The position numbers and the translations under genes are program-made. Below the pieces are notes generated by a model, which was not told the DNA's origin, searched no databases, and saw only the letters and a list, made by a program, of their open reading frames with translations. Shown in pieces: positions 1 through 8,523 of a stretch of DNA of 38,415 nucleotides; the first letter of the stretch is position 1; each line of letters starts with the position of its first letter. Source of the DNA: a virus; IMG/VR virus record IMGVR_UViG_3300030117_007434, positions 1-38,415 of that record; one strand, given 5' to 3'.

Positions 1-1506
1 GTCTGCATCATACACAACGGGCGGCGATTCTGCCCTTATTGGTACTGGCTGAGGGTCTCCGTTAATATTTGCTAACTGATCGTATGCGGGGTGTTTTTCA
101 GAGGCTAGTCGTGCAGGTATTCCACCGCCGCCGGCAAAACCATAATCATGGTCACGGATTTTATCAACCAATCCAAGAATGGTACCAATTAGACTGCCTC
201 CGGCAAGTCCTCCCTCAGTAGATGGTTCACGATCATCAAAAGGTGGCTGGAACTTAAAGAAAGACCCCTCTCCAAATTCTTCAAAGTATTCCTCATCTGG
301 CTGAAATACTTCTGCGACTGCTGGGTCTAGTCTTAACAAATTTGCAAAAGGAGATCTGTCATCAAAACCAAAGATTTGTGGTATTCCATCTTGGTTGTCT
401 CCAGTATCGGGATCGATAGGAAAATCTATAATCCCACGAAGCTCTAGAACTGAATTATTATCACCAGCCCCTAAATCATTCATGTCTTTAAAATCTTCAA
501 AGTAGTCTTTTAACGCTGCTAACTTGTCTAACTCATCAACAAGATTGATACCCCCTAAATCAACAGGATCAATAGGCGGATCATTTTCATCCAAAACTTC
601 AATGTAATATTCTAAAACTGTGGCAGCGTTATCGGCACCAGTTGATACAATCTGGTTGTTTAGAAACACTTGAAAATCTAGGTTTCTTTTAATTGCTTCT
701 GGTACGTCATCCCTTTGTGTGGGGGACAAATCGTTTTCGTCTGTAGATGTACCTCTCTTCTCCTCTTCTTCTAACTCAAGCTCCGCTAAAAGCTCATTGG
801 TTTGATCATCCAATTCCTTTAGTTCGGCTTTTTCAATTTCTTCACCAAGAGCTTCACCAACTGCTGCTAGACCCTCTTTAAGCTTATCCACAAAAGCCTG
901 TATTGATGTACCCTCAGTATTAATTGAACCATCTTCATTAGTTGGTGCATCGAGTATTTTTGTTTTTCGTTTTTCAAGAGGTGCCGACGATACTTTTACT
1001 GTGAAATCAGTAATTAACTTATCTAACTCTTCTGCCTTAATTTTAATAAAGGCATAAAAGGGAGAGGCTTGTCCAAAACCAAGTGATTTTTTGGGTGCTC
1101 TTACAGTAACATCTGAGCATTTGTGCCAAAGTGTCCCAAACCGTGACACACCTTTTGCTGGAACATTTCCTGGGTGTTTTGCTCTGTTATATGGTCCTGT
1201 CTCTACCGGTCCAAACCTAAAATATTTTAATCCATCAATCTTAGAAATTACCCTAACTAACTCAGCTTTCATGTATGTCTTATCTCTAAGAGACAAGTCA
1301 CTTATTTTCTTATCTTGTTTTTGTTTATTTGGCTGGAATACAGCGACGATCTCATCATTGTGTGCGTAAAGTATACCAAGTCTTTTTTTGGTCTTACTTG
1401 CTATGTTGTTACAAGCCTCTTCAGGTGAACCTGGGGACCTTGGGTTCTGTATAACTATACCCTTTGTGTTTTTTAATGCTTTACTTACTTTGGCGCTTAT
1501 AGTCAT
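1..1506 (-). CDS. Large uncharacterised (probably structural) protein, C-terminus cut by window edge
   Basis: An open frame runs from an ATG at 1504-1506 without a stop to base 1, giving 502 residues and continuing outside the window. The start follows the stop of the upstream gene by one base (TGATATG), which supports it, although no strong Shine-Dalgarno is visible. The N-terminal half (MTISAKVSKALKN onward) looks globular. The middle, about residues 210-270, is Glu/Lys-rich and probably helical. The rest is acidic and rich in Asp, Pro and Gly, with a Gly-rich stretch (FAGGGGIPARL) near the visible end. I recognise no enzyme motif. It lies directly downstream of two baseplate-like genes, so a virion or baseplate role is inferred from position only. 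Confidence 0.75.
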   Translation of the reverse strand, partial: MTISAKVSKALKNTKGIVIQNPRSPGSPEEACNNIASKTKKRLGILYAHNDEIVAVFQPNKQKQDKKISDLSLRDKTYMKAELVRVISKIDGLKYFRFGPVETGPYNRAKHPGNVPAKGVSRFGTLWHKCSDVTVRAPKKSLGFGQASPFYAFIKIKAEELDKLITDFTVKVSSAPLEKRKTKILDAPTNEDGSINTEGTSIQAFVDKLKEGLAAVGEALGEEIEKAELKELDDQTNELLAELELEEEEKRGTSTDENDLSPTQRDDVPEAIKRNLDFQVFLNNQIVSTGADNAATVLEYYIEVLDENDPPIDPVDLGGINLVDELDKLAALKDYFEDFKDMNDLGAGDNNSVLELRGIIDFPIDPDTGDNQDGIPQIFGFDDRSPFANLLRLDPAVAEVFQPDEEYFEEFGEGSFFKFQPPFDDREPSTEGGLAGGSLIGTILGLVDKIRDHDYGFAGGGGIPARLASEKHPAYDQLANINGDPQPVPIRAESPPVVYDAD

Positions 1507-1507
1507 A

Positions 1508-2473
1508 TCAATTAGTATAGTTGTATTGGCTTAAAAATGATTGTAATTCTAAGTCCATTTCCTTAATCCCGGCATTAACTTGTTGGGTGGTTGTGGTCAA
1601 GGTTGCAAGTGTTCCGGCACTAGCTAGCGCAGCACCTGCGGGTGCAGTAAATGGAATAACAGCTAAATTTCCACCTGCGACAATTAATGCTTGAGCGATT
1701 TGTCCAACTGCACTATTGAGTTCACTCAAGTTTCGTACCATCTCTTGAAGAAACTCAACCAAGGGCTCTCCCTTTACGAGCTTATACATCTCACTGTCAG
1801 GCACATTACCAGCATTTAGCGAAATACCAACCCTTGTTCCAGCGACTTCTTTTCCTTGTGAATTGATAGCGTCAGTTCCACCAGCGATTAATTTGATTCC
1901 TGCGTCTCTGGAAATAATCCTAACTGCATCAGCCTTTACAGCGATGGCAGATCTGGTACTAAAGTTACCTAGTTGGCTTGACTTTAGTTTAAAGTTTCTA
2001 TCAACATCTGTTCTAGCAGACATGTAAATCTTTGCGGCATCAGCAAAAACATTACCATCCGTATAAACCATCTCTTCATTGTCGTCTGGTGAGTCATACT
2101 GAGATCCATCTCTAGTCTGGTCTTTGAGGATCACCTCTTTTGCTTCCATCCCAGACATGCCTGCCACAAGTTCGATGCGAGCACAGTGCGTATCGCCTGC
2201 TCCACCATAGCCACTGGTTTGACCAGCAGGTCTATCCCTTCCTAAAATAATGAACTGGTTATTATCCCCCTCGATGACCTTTTCGCAAGGGGCAACATTA
2301 TAATTTGGGTGAGGTTCATTAAGTTTTGAATTGTCTACACCAAGTTTGCGGCTGTCAGTTGGAGATTGGGCTCGAAACTTTTTATTGCTCATACCAGCAA
2401 AACTGCGGGCTTTTACACGACCGGCTCTTCGCTTTCCTGTATCATCGTCTCTTTCCAATGGTCCACGAACCAT
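1508..2473 (-). CDS. Putative baseplate/virion structural protein
   Basis: A 321-residue protein starting at an ATG with a good Shine-Dalgarno (GGAGG, 9 bases before the start). The centre has a phage-type beta motif (DAVRIISRDAGIKLIAGG, about residues 183-200); similar D-VRI--R-GIKL strings occur in tail and baseplate proteins. The C-terminal quarter is Ala/Gly/Thr-rich and mildly hydrophobic, and predicts helix. There is no signal peptide or catalytic motif. It sits between the M15-peptidase baseplate gene and the partial gene at the window edge, with short gaps, so it is probably cotranscribed with them. The structural role is inference from the motif and neighbours; the exact function is not recognised. 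Confidence 0.7.
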   Translation of the reverse strand: MVRGPLERDDDTGKRRAGRVKARSFAGMSNKKFRAQSPTDSRKLGVDNSKLNEPHPNYNVAPCEKVIEGDNNQFIILGRDRPAGQTSGYGGAGDTHCARIELVAGMSGMEAKEVILKDQTRDGSQYDSPDDNEEMVYTDGNVFADAAKIYMSARTDVDRNFKLKSSQLGNFSTRSAIAVKADAVRIISRDAGIKLIAGGTDAINSQGKEVAGTRVGISLNAGNVPDSEMYKLVKGEPLVEFLQEMVRNLSELNSAVGQIAQALIVAGGNLAVIPFTAPAGAALASAGTLATLTTTTQQVNAGIKEMDLELQSFLSQYNYTN

Positions 2474-2491
2474 TTTAATAACCCTCCATTA

Positions 2492-4798
2492 CTATTTACT
2501 TGATTTCAAAAGTTCTTTGTTTTCCTTGTAGTAGCCACCACCAGTAAAATTAGCTTGTGCGTTAATTTGTTCGGTCGTTGGGTTTTTAATACCGCCCTCA
2601 CGAAGTCTTCCATACTGATCAACGCTATATCCTGCTGGAACGGGGGCACCTCTTCCAATATTTCCTGACTTGAGTTGGTCTTCAGCCCTTTGGCGGACCT
2701 TTATAATCTCTACCGTAATTTTCGCTCTTTCTCTCGCCACTAATTGAGCATGGTATGCGCCTGGACTAAACGCTAAGAAGCCCCCTCTCTCATCTTCGCC
2801 AATGTTAAAAGTACTGGGAATTGAAACTGGAGGATACGAGGTGATGGGCACATCTGTCCAATTATATCCGTTCTCGACGGCTCCATATGTGTTGGCTCCA
2901 TTTCCGCTTCTTCGTCTTGAACCTAATGGGTCTCTTCCAAACTTGTGCCATTTACTGTTACTTTTAGGAACAAAGGCAAACCTAGTTTTATCTGCCCACT
3001 CTGGAAACCCTGGAACATCTTGACCAAACCGACCGATCATTGATCTTGGCGGACCTTTGTAACCCGGTTTTCCGTAATTTTCAGGATGATACAAAGTAAA
3101 CCTTGGATACTCTTTAGCAAGAATATTTTCCCAGTGCCACTCTTCAGTATCAACTGTTCTCACAAAGCCATAAAAAATAGCGTTACGACACATCCACCTA
3201 TACATTTGTCTGCCGGCTTCGTTATTTTGGGGTCCATGCCCTTTTTTTCCGGGTTTGTTTTTACCAACCTTAAAACCATTAAAGTCGATAGCAGCGCCCG
3301 TTTGGTGAGCACCGTGACCTGGCGGTCCAGCGAAGGGATCAAACATAGTACTACCCGCATTCATAATAAAGTCAAACATAGATTCAAATCTTTTTGTTTG
3401 CCCACCGAGTGTCGCAGCAAGCTTTGCCTGTGGGCTGTCAGGGTTTTCTCGAATAAGCTTTTTCTCGTGAGGATTTAACTTTCTAGTTGGACCAGAAATT
3501 TGACCAGCTTTACAAGCTTTTGCTAGTTCAGCAGCCCACTCTTTAATAGGCACATTTTTAGGTCTTTTTTGTCCATTAAGTTTTGCAAATTGGACTCTGA
3601 TAAATGCTTGTTGTGGTCTGGTCCTAAATGCACTGTTTATACAACCAGCCGTAAAACCTGCTCTTCTATTTCTCTTTGCACTAATGCCGTTTGAAGGATA
3701 GGGGATACCAGGGTAGTCCCCAGCACCAGGTTTGATGGGGAGTTTTGAATAGTCGTAATGGTGCATATTCTTTTTTATATACGATTCTCGAACATCGTGA
3801 GTTCTTGGATACCAAAAATCAGCATACATATCATCCAACATCTGCTTTACCTGTGGCCATCTTGATTTGGGCATTACAATGCCATAACCTTTAGTCGCAT
3901 ACGGTTCTGGTATTTCAATCATTTCAACTTTACCTCGCCTACGACCTCGATAGTAAAGCGAGTGCATCCCTGCCTTAAGCCTGGGTGGCGCTTTTCCTTG
4001 GATGGCTGAAATCAAAATATCAAATTCTTCTTTGTCTTCTCCAGTTTCGGCTCCCGGCGGAACACCAAAAACACTTTCAAACAACTCAGGACCACACGAA
4101 ACTGGAGGTGGTTCAAAATCGATACCAAGGTGTTTAGCTTCAGGGTCATTTGCCCCCGGTGCTGCATTCAAATCTTCATTAGCAGGACATGGGTCTGGAC
4201 TGGTAGATGCGGCAGGTTGATTCTGCGGCACTCTACCGGGCTGTGTATTGGGTGTCGCTTCTTCGCCTGGTGGACACGAGCCATATAAATCTACTCTTTC
4301 CGAGTCTTTTCCACCCTTAAAAATGCCATAGATTACCGGGTTTGTCCTTAGTCTAACATCTTCAAACCCAACACGAATAATATCTCCCGCATCCAAACTT
4401 CTAGCTTCGGGAATCTCATCAATCGTACAGCCAAACTTTGGATACAAGTCAATCGTAGCATGATCATCAGCATTTTTTGGTTTAGGGAGATGTCCAAACA
4501 TCTCTGGAATGGTTGCGGTTACAAAAACCTGCCTTGAACTAAAGACCCCAAATGCAACAAATGCAGCCTGGTTACGACTGTTTGCGCTTAAGTTTTTCAT
4601 TGTATCGTTACGAAGAACTAAGGCTCTAAACTCGTTCTTGTTGCTTAATTTCGTAGGCTTGAACTGGTCTCTTGTTTCTTTCCTAACAGTAGAAAGAAAA
4701 TTAGTCTTGTCTGTATTTAGTGTTTTTGGATTCTTGTCCCGCATATCATTGAGGACACCGTGAGAATCCATTAAATCTAATTTGTTTTGCTCTGCCAC
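2492..4798 (-). CDS. Baseplate hub/spike-like protein with embedded M15 (VanY-like) peptidase domain
   Basis: A 768-residue protein that probably cuts peptidoglycan peptides during DNA entry. Around residues 490-560 it carries the zinc-peptidase signature of the M15/VanY D-Ala-D-Ala carboxypeptidase family: a GAHQTGAAIDF motif (H-x-x-G-x-A-x-D) near residue 496 and a downstream EEWHWEN motif near residue 553, supplying the usual His/Asp/His ligands and catalytic Glu. The N-terminal 170 residues look like a beta-rich domain, possibly of the gp5 OB type. A Pro/Asn-rich linker follows. About 200 residues follow the peptidase domain. The start is GTG, placed just after the upstream TAA (TAATGTG), with AAGG upstream. 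A lytic domain within a large structural protein recalls the T4 gp5 tail lysozyme, with a peptidase in place of the glycosidase; that analogy is inference. Confidence 0.8.
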   Translation of the reverse strand: MAEQNKLDLMDSHGVLNDMRDKNPKTLNTDKTNFLSTVRKETRDQFKPTKLSNKNEFRALVLRNDTMKNLSANSRNQAAFVAFGVFSSRQVFVTATIPEMFGHLPKPKNADDHATIDLYPKFGCTIDEIPEARSLDAGDIIRVGFEDVRLRTNPVIYGIFKGGKDSERVDLYGSCPPGEEATPNTQPGRVPQNQPAASTSPDPCPANEDLNAAPGANDPEAKHLGIDFEPPPVSCGPELFESVFGVPPGAETGEDKEEFDILISAIQGKAPPRLKAGMHSLYYRGRRRGKVEMIEIPEPYATKGYGIVMPKSRWPQVKQMLDDMYADFWYPRTHDVRESYIKKNMHHYDYSKLPIKPGAGDYPGIPYPSNGISAKRNRRAGFTAGCINSAFRTRPQQAFIRVQFAKLNGQKRPKNVPIKEWAAELAKACKAGQISGPTRKLNPHEKKLIRENPDSPQAKLAATLGGQTKRFESMFDFIMNAGSTMFDPFAGPPGHGAHQTGAAIDFNGFKVGKNKPGKKGHGPQNNEAGRQMYRWMCRNAIFYGFVRTVDTEEWHWENILAKEYPRFTLYHPENYGKPGYKGPPRSMIGRFGQDVPGFPEWADKTRFAFVPKSNSKWHKFGRDPLGSRRRSGNGANTYGAVENGYNWTDVPITSYPPVSIPSTFNIGEDERGGFLAFSPGAYHAQLVARERAKITVEIIKVRQRAEDQLKSGNIGRGAPVPAGYSVDQYGRLREGGIKNPTTEQINAQANFTGGGYYKENKELLKSSK

Positions 4799-4799
4799 A

Positions 4800-5096
4800 T
4801 TAGTCCACCTTCTTAATCAAATCAAACAAACTATCTTTATCATCTTCTGATAAAGCGGTGGAACCATTCACTGTTTCTTTTTTATGCACTAAGGCTGCTA
4901 ACTTAACAATTTGCTCGTTTGATCGCTGTAATGTTTCAACAAATTTGGCAGCAGTATTTCCTACTTCAGCATATCGACTATCGTTAGCCTTAAGATAACA
5001 CTGGAGATCATTTAACATTTCCTCTGTAACTTGTCTATCGTGCTCAATATTATCTAAAGCCTGTCCGATAAGTTCTTCCAGTGATTTTTTAGCCAC
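4800..5096 (-). CDS. Small helical protein of unknown function
   Basis: A 98-residue protein with a GTG start, which follows the sigma-factor stop by one base. A purine-rich GCGAGG element lies about 9 bases upstream. Heptad-like Leu/Ile spacing and high charge predict an almost entirely helical, coiled-coil-prone protein. No conserved motif or family is recognised. It lies between the sigma-factor gene and the peptidase-bearing baseplate gene, with one-base gaps on both sides, so it is very probably a real member of that transcription unit. It could be a small assembly chaperone or adaptor, but nothing in the sequence settles this. Confidence 0.7.
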   Translation of the reverse strand: MAKKSLEELIGQALDNIEHDRQVTEEMLNDLQCYLKANDSRYAEVGNTAAKFVETLQRSNEQIVKLAALVHKKETVNGSTALSEDDKDSLFDLIKKVD

Positions 5097-5097
5097 A

Positions 5098-5793
5098 CTA
5101 ATTTACCTCGCCGTTATTCCACTTCCTTTTGAAAGTGCGAAACCTCTCACGCAAACGATTGAGATTACTAACTATCTGCTTTGTATTCAAGCCAGTGATC
5201 TCCCTCATATATAAGTAAATAGCCTTTTTGTTAAAAATATCGATGTCTTCAATGCTGGTTAGCAAAATTTCAACTGCGTTCAAAACTTTTCTTTCGTTCT
5301 CTTTTAGGTTTAGATCTTTCCAACTATCAATCTCTTTAAGTAGAAAAAGCCAAAACTCCCGATCCTCCCGGTCATCCTCAAATGATACATGGTTTTGTGA
5401 TGTTACAGCTTCCACTTCTCGTATCATAGAATCATAATGAATCTCACGTTTGTTTTGTTTTGCTTGTTTTTTTGCTTTGTGTGTAAACCAGTTTTTTGTA
5501 ACAACAGAAAAATAAGAGAAAGCCTTTGTTCCTCTATCTGGATTATATTTGTCTAAAATAGTTGTCAACCAGATTTTGCAATCTTCTTTGAGCGGGTTGA
5601 TATTTTGTAGACTTGTGTATTTGTAAGTATAGACAATTTTATCTACCAGTTCGTTAAACGCTGGCTGGATGTGCTCAACATAAAGTTTTGTCCTAATACC
5701 AATATCCTCTGTCCTAGCATATGCGACAATAGCATCCTCAGTATCTTGAGTAAAGTAGTGATTACTTTTACTCTTCTTCTTCCGTTTGGCCAA
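5098..5793 (-). CDS. gp55-like late-transcription RNA polymerase sigma factor
   Basis: A 231-residue protein expected to direct host RNA polymerase to phage late promoters. The signature is YNPDRGTKAFSYFSVVTKNWF (near residues 83-104), which matches the sigma region 2 block of T4 gp55-type factors (an FDP-KGT-AF-YF-like string followed by a basic K-rich helix). The N-terminus is a short Lys-rich tail. The C-terminal third could form a helix-turn-helix-like bundle, but the usual region 4 is not clear, as in gp55. The start is TTG at 5791-5793, supported by a strong Shine-Dalgarno (GGAGGG at 5799-5804). It overlaps the upstream membrane-protein gene by 26 bases. Identification rests on the region 2 motif and length; it would fit the candidate late promoters at 33319 and 34547. 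Confidence 0.8.
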   Translation of the reverse strand: MAKRKKKSKSNHYFTQDTEDAIVAYARTEDIGIRTKLYVEHIQPAFNELVDKIVYTYKYTSLQNINPLKEDCKIWLTTILDKYNPDRGTKAFSYFSVVTKNWFTHKAKKQAKQNKREIHYDSMIREVEAVTSQNHVSFEDDREDREFWLFLLKEIDSWKDLNLKENERKVLNAVEILLTSIEDIDIFNKKAIYLYMREITGLNTKQIVSNLNRLRERFRTFKRKWNNGEVN

Positions 5794-6070
5794 CTAGACC
5801 CTCCTCTTCTAAAGAGAATATTTCTAGGTATTCTGCCACAACACCCGTAACATCTCTAGAGTGCTCTAGTAGCCCTTGGATAGTAGGGTCACCAAAGTAA
5901 ACTTCCATTTGGTTTACTTTCTCAAGATGCTCTGTATATTCTTGTAAGTTTGTAAAAAGTTCAGTAGTGTTTTCTGAATAGAATTTAAACCTGACTAGTA
6001 ATTCTCTTACATACCATACAGCGAATATATTAAGGGCTACGCTTAAGATTAATAAAATTTCAACCATCAT
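5768..6070 (-). CDS. Small single-span membrane protein
   Basis: A 100-residue protein with an N-terminal hydrophobic segment (about residues 3-24, VEILLILSVALNIFAVWYV), followed by a charged, Glu-rich helical domain probably in the cytoplasm, ending EEEGLVGQTEEEE. The start overlaps the end of the zinc-ribbon gene (GATGATGG); the second ATG at 6067 is equally possible. Proteins of this shape, with one N-terminal anchor and a soluble tail, are common in T4-like marine phages, where their role is mostly unknown. No family is recognised beyond that. Confidence 0.75.
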   Translation of the reverse strand: MMVEILLILSVALNIFAVWYVRELLVRFKFYSENTTELFTNLQEYTEHLEKVNQMEVYFGDPTIQGLLEHSRDVTGVVAEYLEIFSLEEEGLVGQTEEEE

Positions 6071-6329
6071 CTTTTGTTTCCCTGCTTTTCAACTCTTCCT
6101 TGTGAGCTTCAATTTCTTCCCTGGTTGACATGATGGCATCATTAACCACCGTGCCAGTTTTAGTGCTTTTCTGCACACGTTTGTAAGACAAGTTTACCGG
6201 TGTGTTTAGTAGTTTACCTAGAGTATCTACACCTCCACAATCAGGACAATCTGTCAACACTTCTTTGTAAGAATGTGCCTTTGTAAATGTGTGCCCGCAA
6301 GCACTACAAAGGTATTCATACTTTGGCAT
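6060..6329 (-). CDS. FmdB-type zinc-ribbon protein
   Basis: An 89-residue protein beginning MPKYEYLCSACGH, the typical opening of FmdB-family small zinc ribbons. Two Cys pairs (C8/C11 and C28/C31) should bind one zinc. A charged helical tail follows. The start is the ATG at 6327-6329, one base after the TAA of the upstream gene. A longer reading to 6398 adds 23 residues that overlap the upstream gene and break the family N-terminus, so it is not used. FmdB proteins are regulatory or of unknown function; a nucleic-acid or protein-binding role is plausible here but not shown. Confidence 0.82.
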   Translation of the reverse strand: MPKYEYLCSACGHTFTKAHSYKEVLTDCPDCGGVDTLGKLLNTPVNLSYKRVQKSTKTGTVVNDAIMSTREEIEAHKEELKSRETKDDG

Positions 6330-6330
6330 A

Positions 6331-6510
6331 TTATGCGGTTTCGCTTTCAGTTTCTGGTACTGTAAAAGTAGGCGGGTTGATAACCACAACCTCATCATTT
6401 TCGACTTTTAGTTCCCAGCTTTCTAACAGCGGAACAATATCTGTTTCTTCCAGCAAACATTTTTGCAAAGTCATTAGTAAAGCGCCAACGGCTTGATTTG
6501 ATAGTTTCAT
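6331..6510 (-). CDS. Small conserved-looking phage protein, function unknown
   Basis: A 59-residue protein starting MKLSNQAVGALL and ending at a TAA one base before the zinc-ribbon start. The ATG at 6508-6510 forms an ATGA overlap with the stop of the HAD gene and has GGAGG eight bases upstream. A TTG start at 6525 would place the Shine-Dalgarno inside the gene and is rejected. The sequence has an N-terminal helix, a short beta segment (WELKVENDEVVVINPP) and a Thr/Glu-rich tail. No family is recognised. Confidence 0.75.
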   Translation of the reverse strand: MKLSNQAVGALLMTLQKCLLEETDIVPLLESWELKVENDEVVVINPPTFTVPETESETA

Positions 6511-6824
6511 AGCGGATGCCTCCAATCCTTAGTGTTAATATTTCTATCATCTATAAACCAATCATAAAATGGTTTATCTAATTTAAGTTCATGTCTTTTC
6601 GCACCCCACTCATCTAACTGAGCTTCAGTTAGTTCTCTATGGTCAATGCCTGTGGTCGCACCCCTGGCGGTCCAGTAAACAACTGTATGACCAGCATCAT
6701 AAAGTGCGTTTGCTTTTCTAATATTTCCAACTATCGGTTTTGCCAAAGAATAATCTCTCGGCTTATCTTTGTCCCCTTCTGGGTGGGTGCAGATAGTTTC
6801 ATCAATGTCAATGTAAACAATCAC
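6507..6824 (-). CDS. HAD-superfamily sugar/capsule phosphatase-like protein
   Basis: A 105-residue protein with the HAD nucleophile motif DIDET (D6, D8, T10), an AGHTVVYWTARG block near residue 45, and a C-terminal acidic FIDDRNIN motif. This arrangement matches the small capsule-biosynthesis phosphatases and polynucleotide-kinase-type HADs that lack a large cap domain. It starts with GTG in a GTGA overlap with the FkbM gene and is the last gene of the sugar island in transcription order, so removal of phosphate from a sugar or sugar-acid intermediate is a reasonable inference. It could supply the phosphatase step if the NeuB product is made as a 9-phosphate, but that is speculative. Confidence 0.8.
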   Translation of the reverse strand: MIVYIDIDETICTHPEGDKDKPRDYSLAKPIVGNIRKANALYDAGHTVVYWTARGATTGIDHRELTEAQLDEWGAKRHELKLDKPFYDWFIDDRNINTKDWRHPL

Positions 6825-7465
6825 GGATTGAACCCCTCAATAACGTAACCTTTTTTGATCCAGTTTGGGTACATTACTTTTACCATATATTCTTCGTCCA
6901 GAATGTTTTCTTTGAAACTCATATCTTCGTCATCTGCTGCTGACCAAGCATAGATATCCAAACCGTGCTTTTTAAAACTACGAATCAACTTCATATCGTC
7001 CTCGTAGCCCTTGCCACACTTTGGACCGTGAATCTCACCATGGATTTCAGAAATATACTCGATTGATCCATCCCTGTCCATTTTTTCAACCAAATCGTAC
7101 TCCGCACCTTCGATATCCAGTTTTAGCACGATATGATCATCTTTGTTAAAGTTTTCTATAATCCAACTACTAAGATCTATCGTTGGTACCTTAACTAAAG
7201 CTTGTACATTTTTATTTTGTGCTTTTACTTTTTCTTCAAGAAGTGTTGATGAAGCCATACCTGTAACATAAAAATCCATTTCACCGTTCTCAACCCAAAC
7301 AGCGTCTGGGTGATACTTGACTGGGAGATCTTGAAAGAATCTTTTAAATCCTGGGTGTGGCTCAAAGCAGTGAACTTCATATTGTCTCCAGTCAGGATAA
7401 TATTCCTTAAACGCTCGAAATGAGCATCCGTTATTAGCTCCACAATCTAAAAATACTTTCTTCAT
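6821..7465 (-). CDS. FkbM-family SAM-dependent methyltransferase
   Basis: A 214-residue protein with the FkbM fold signatures: a glycine-rich SAM loop (FLDCGANNG, residues 5-13), an acidic residue ending the next strand (HCFEPHP, about residue 35), and the family block KLDIEGAEYDLVEKM near residue 139. FkbM proteins usually O-methylate sugars or polyketides. Start and stop overlap the neighbours by four bases (ATGA upstream, GTGA downstream), tying it to the sugar island. It probably methylates a sugar of the glycan built by the neighbouring enzymes; the exact substrate cannot be read from sequence. Confidence 0.88.
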   Translation of the reverse strand: MKKVFLDCGANNGCSFRAFKEYYPDWRQYEVHCFEPHPGFKRFFQDLPVKYHPDAVWVENGEMDFYVTGMASSTLLEEKVKAQNKNVQALVKVPTIDLSSWIIENFNKDDHIVLKLDIEGAEYDLVEKMDRDGSIEYISEIHGEIHGPKCGKGYEDDMKLIRSFKKHGLDIYAWSAADDEDMSFKENILDEEYMVKVMYPNWIKKGYVIEGFNP

Positions 7466-8523
7466 TGTTGCTCCAAAAAATCTTGCCCCAAACTATAGTT
7501 TCGAGCGTCAGTTGTAGTTAGGGGAAAAGGGTTAACCCTGAACTGGATTTGAACTGTTAATCTTTGAGTGCCTGGTTCCACCACCTCATGTCTCTTGTGA
7601 AATCCTTTTGTTGTAGCTAATACAAGTGTATTTTTCTTACCAGTGCATAAAATTGGCTCATCGTATCCAAGTCTTTTAAGCTCTGCATTTTCACCTTCAC
7701 CTTTTTCATGATCTGCAATACGATATGACCCTGGCATAACCCAGGTGTCACGTCGTTCTGTTCTTTTCTTGTAAAGCGGGTGCGAAGGGTCATAAGCTAG
7801 TTTACTATTTTCGTAGTCCCAACTAACTCTTTGTTGTGTATTTCTGTGCGAACCCTTGACATAGGCAAACGGACCTTGGTGCTCAGCAACATCATCAATA
7901 TAAAGCCACCCCTTAACTGTGTTGTGAAAGGTGTCTGTATGTAAAGATTTTTGTACATCTCCGTCGTAATCTTTATGTATTAAATTATCGATATCCACCC
8001 TGGGGTATCCATTTCTTAGGTCGTCATAAAATTCTGTAACACCCCAAACCATCTTAAGGTATGTTAACATCTTTTGATTAAGGCTATAAAACTTCTCAGG
8101 ATTATGGATTGGAGCACGACCACCCTCGGGCATTTGCATAGAAACAAATTGCTGAACCTTTGACTCCAACCACTCAAAGTTTTCCTCGGGTAAAAAATCC
8201 TCTAGAACAAGAAAACCGTCTTGCATTAACGTTTGATATTCTTTTAGTTCATGGTAGCCAGATTTTTTTGCTCTTGCGGACAGTACCTTATCTGCAAGAA
8301 GTGATCTATAAACCTGTAAACCACTTTCGTTTAGTTGTGGTTTATTTATTGATTTTACCCCCGTAAAAATATCACAAAAAGTACGAGTATCTAACTCGGA
8401 TATTAGTGACATCAAGGTATCAAACTTACAGGAGGTCACTTCTTCGAGTAAATGACGATCGTCATTATCAAAGTATTTATTATAAACCTCTAAAATATTC
8501 CTCATCGCACTTGCATTGTTCAT
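7462..8523 (-). CDS. PhyH-like Fe(II)/2-oxoglutarate-dependent dioxygenase
   Basis: A 353-residue protein. After a helical N-terminal extension of about 105 residues comes LVLEDFLPEENFEWL, the typical entry to phytanoyl-CoA dioxygenase-like domains. The iron-binding HTD lies near residues 194-196 in SLHTDTFHN. It is followed by GPFAYVKGSHR, a distal His in KGFHKRHE (about residue 308) and a likely 2-oxoglutarate-binding Arg soon after. The facial triad therefore appears complete. Four-base ATGA overlaps join it to both neighbours. Within the sugar island it could hydroxylate or oxidise a sugar or its acyl group; it could also act on another phage or host molecule. Confidence 0.85.
   Translation of the reverse strand: MNNASAMRNILEVYNKYFDNDDRHLLEEVTSCKFDTLMSLISELDTRTFCDIFTGVKSINKPQLNESGLQVYRSLLADKVLSARAKKSGYHELKEYQTLMQDGFLVLEDFLPEENFEWLESKVQQFVSMQMPEGGRAPIHNPEKFYSLNQKMLTYLKMVWGVTEFYDDLRNGYPRVDIDNLIHKDYDGDVQKSLHTDTFHNTVKGWLYIDDVAEHQGPFAYVKGSHRNTQQRVSWDYENSKLAYDPSHPLYKKRTERRDTWVMPGSYRIADHEKGEGENAELKRLGYDEPILCTGKKNTLVLATTKGFHKRHEVVEPGTQRLTVQIQFRVNPFPLTTTDARNYSLGQDFLEQQ

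Noticed and set aside
1091-1369. 92-residue plus-strand open frame
   Set aside because: It lies wholly opposite the partial minus-strand gene that runs from 1506 to the window edge and has no Shine-Dalgarno; it is a shadow.
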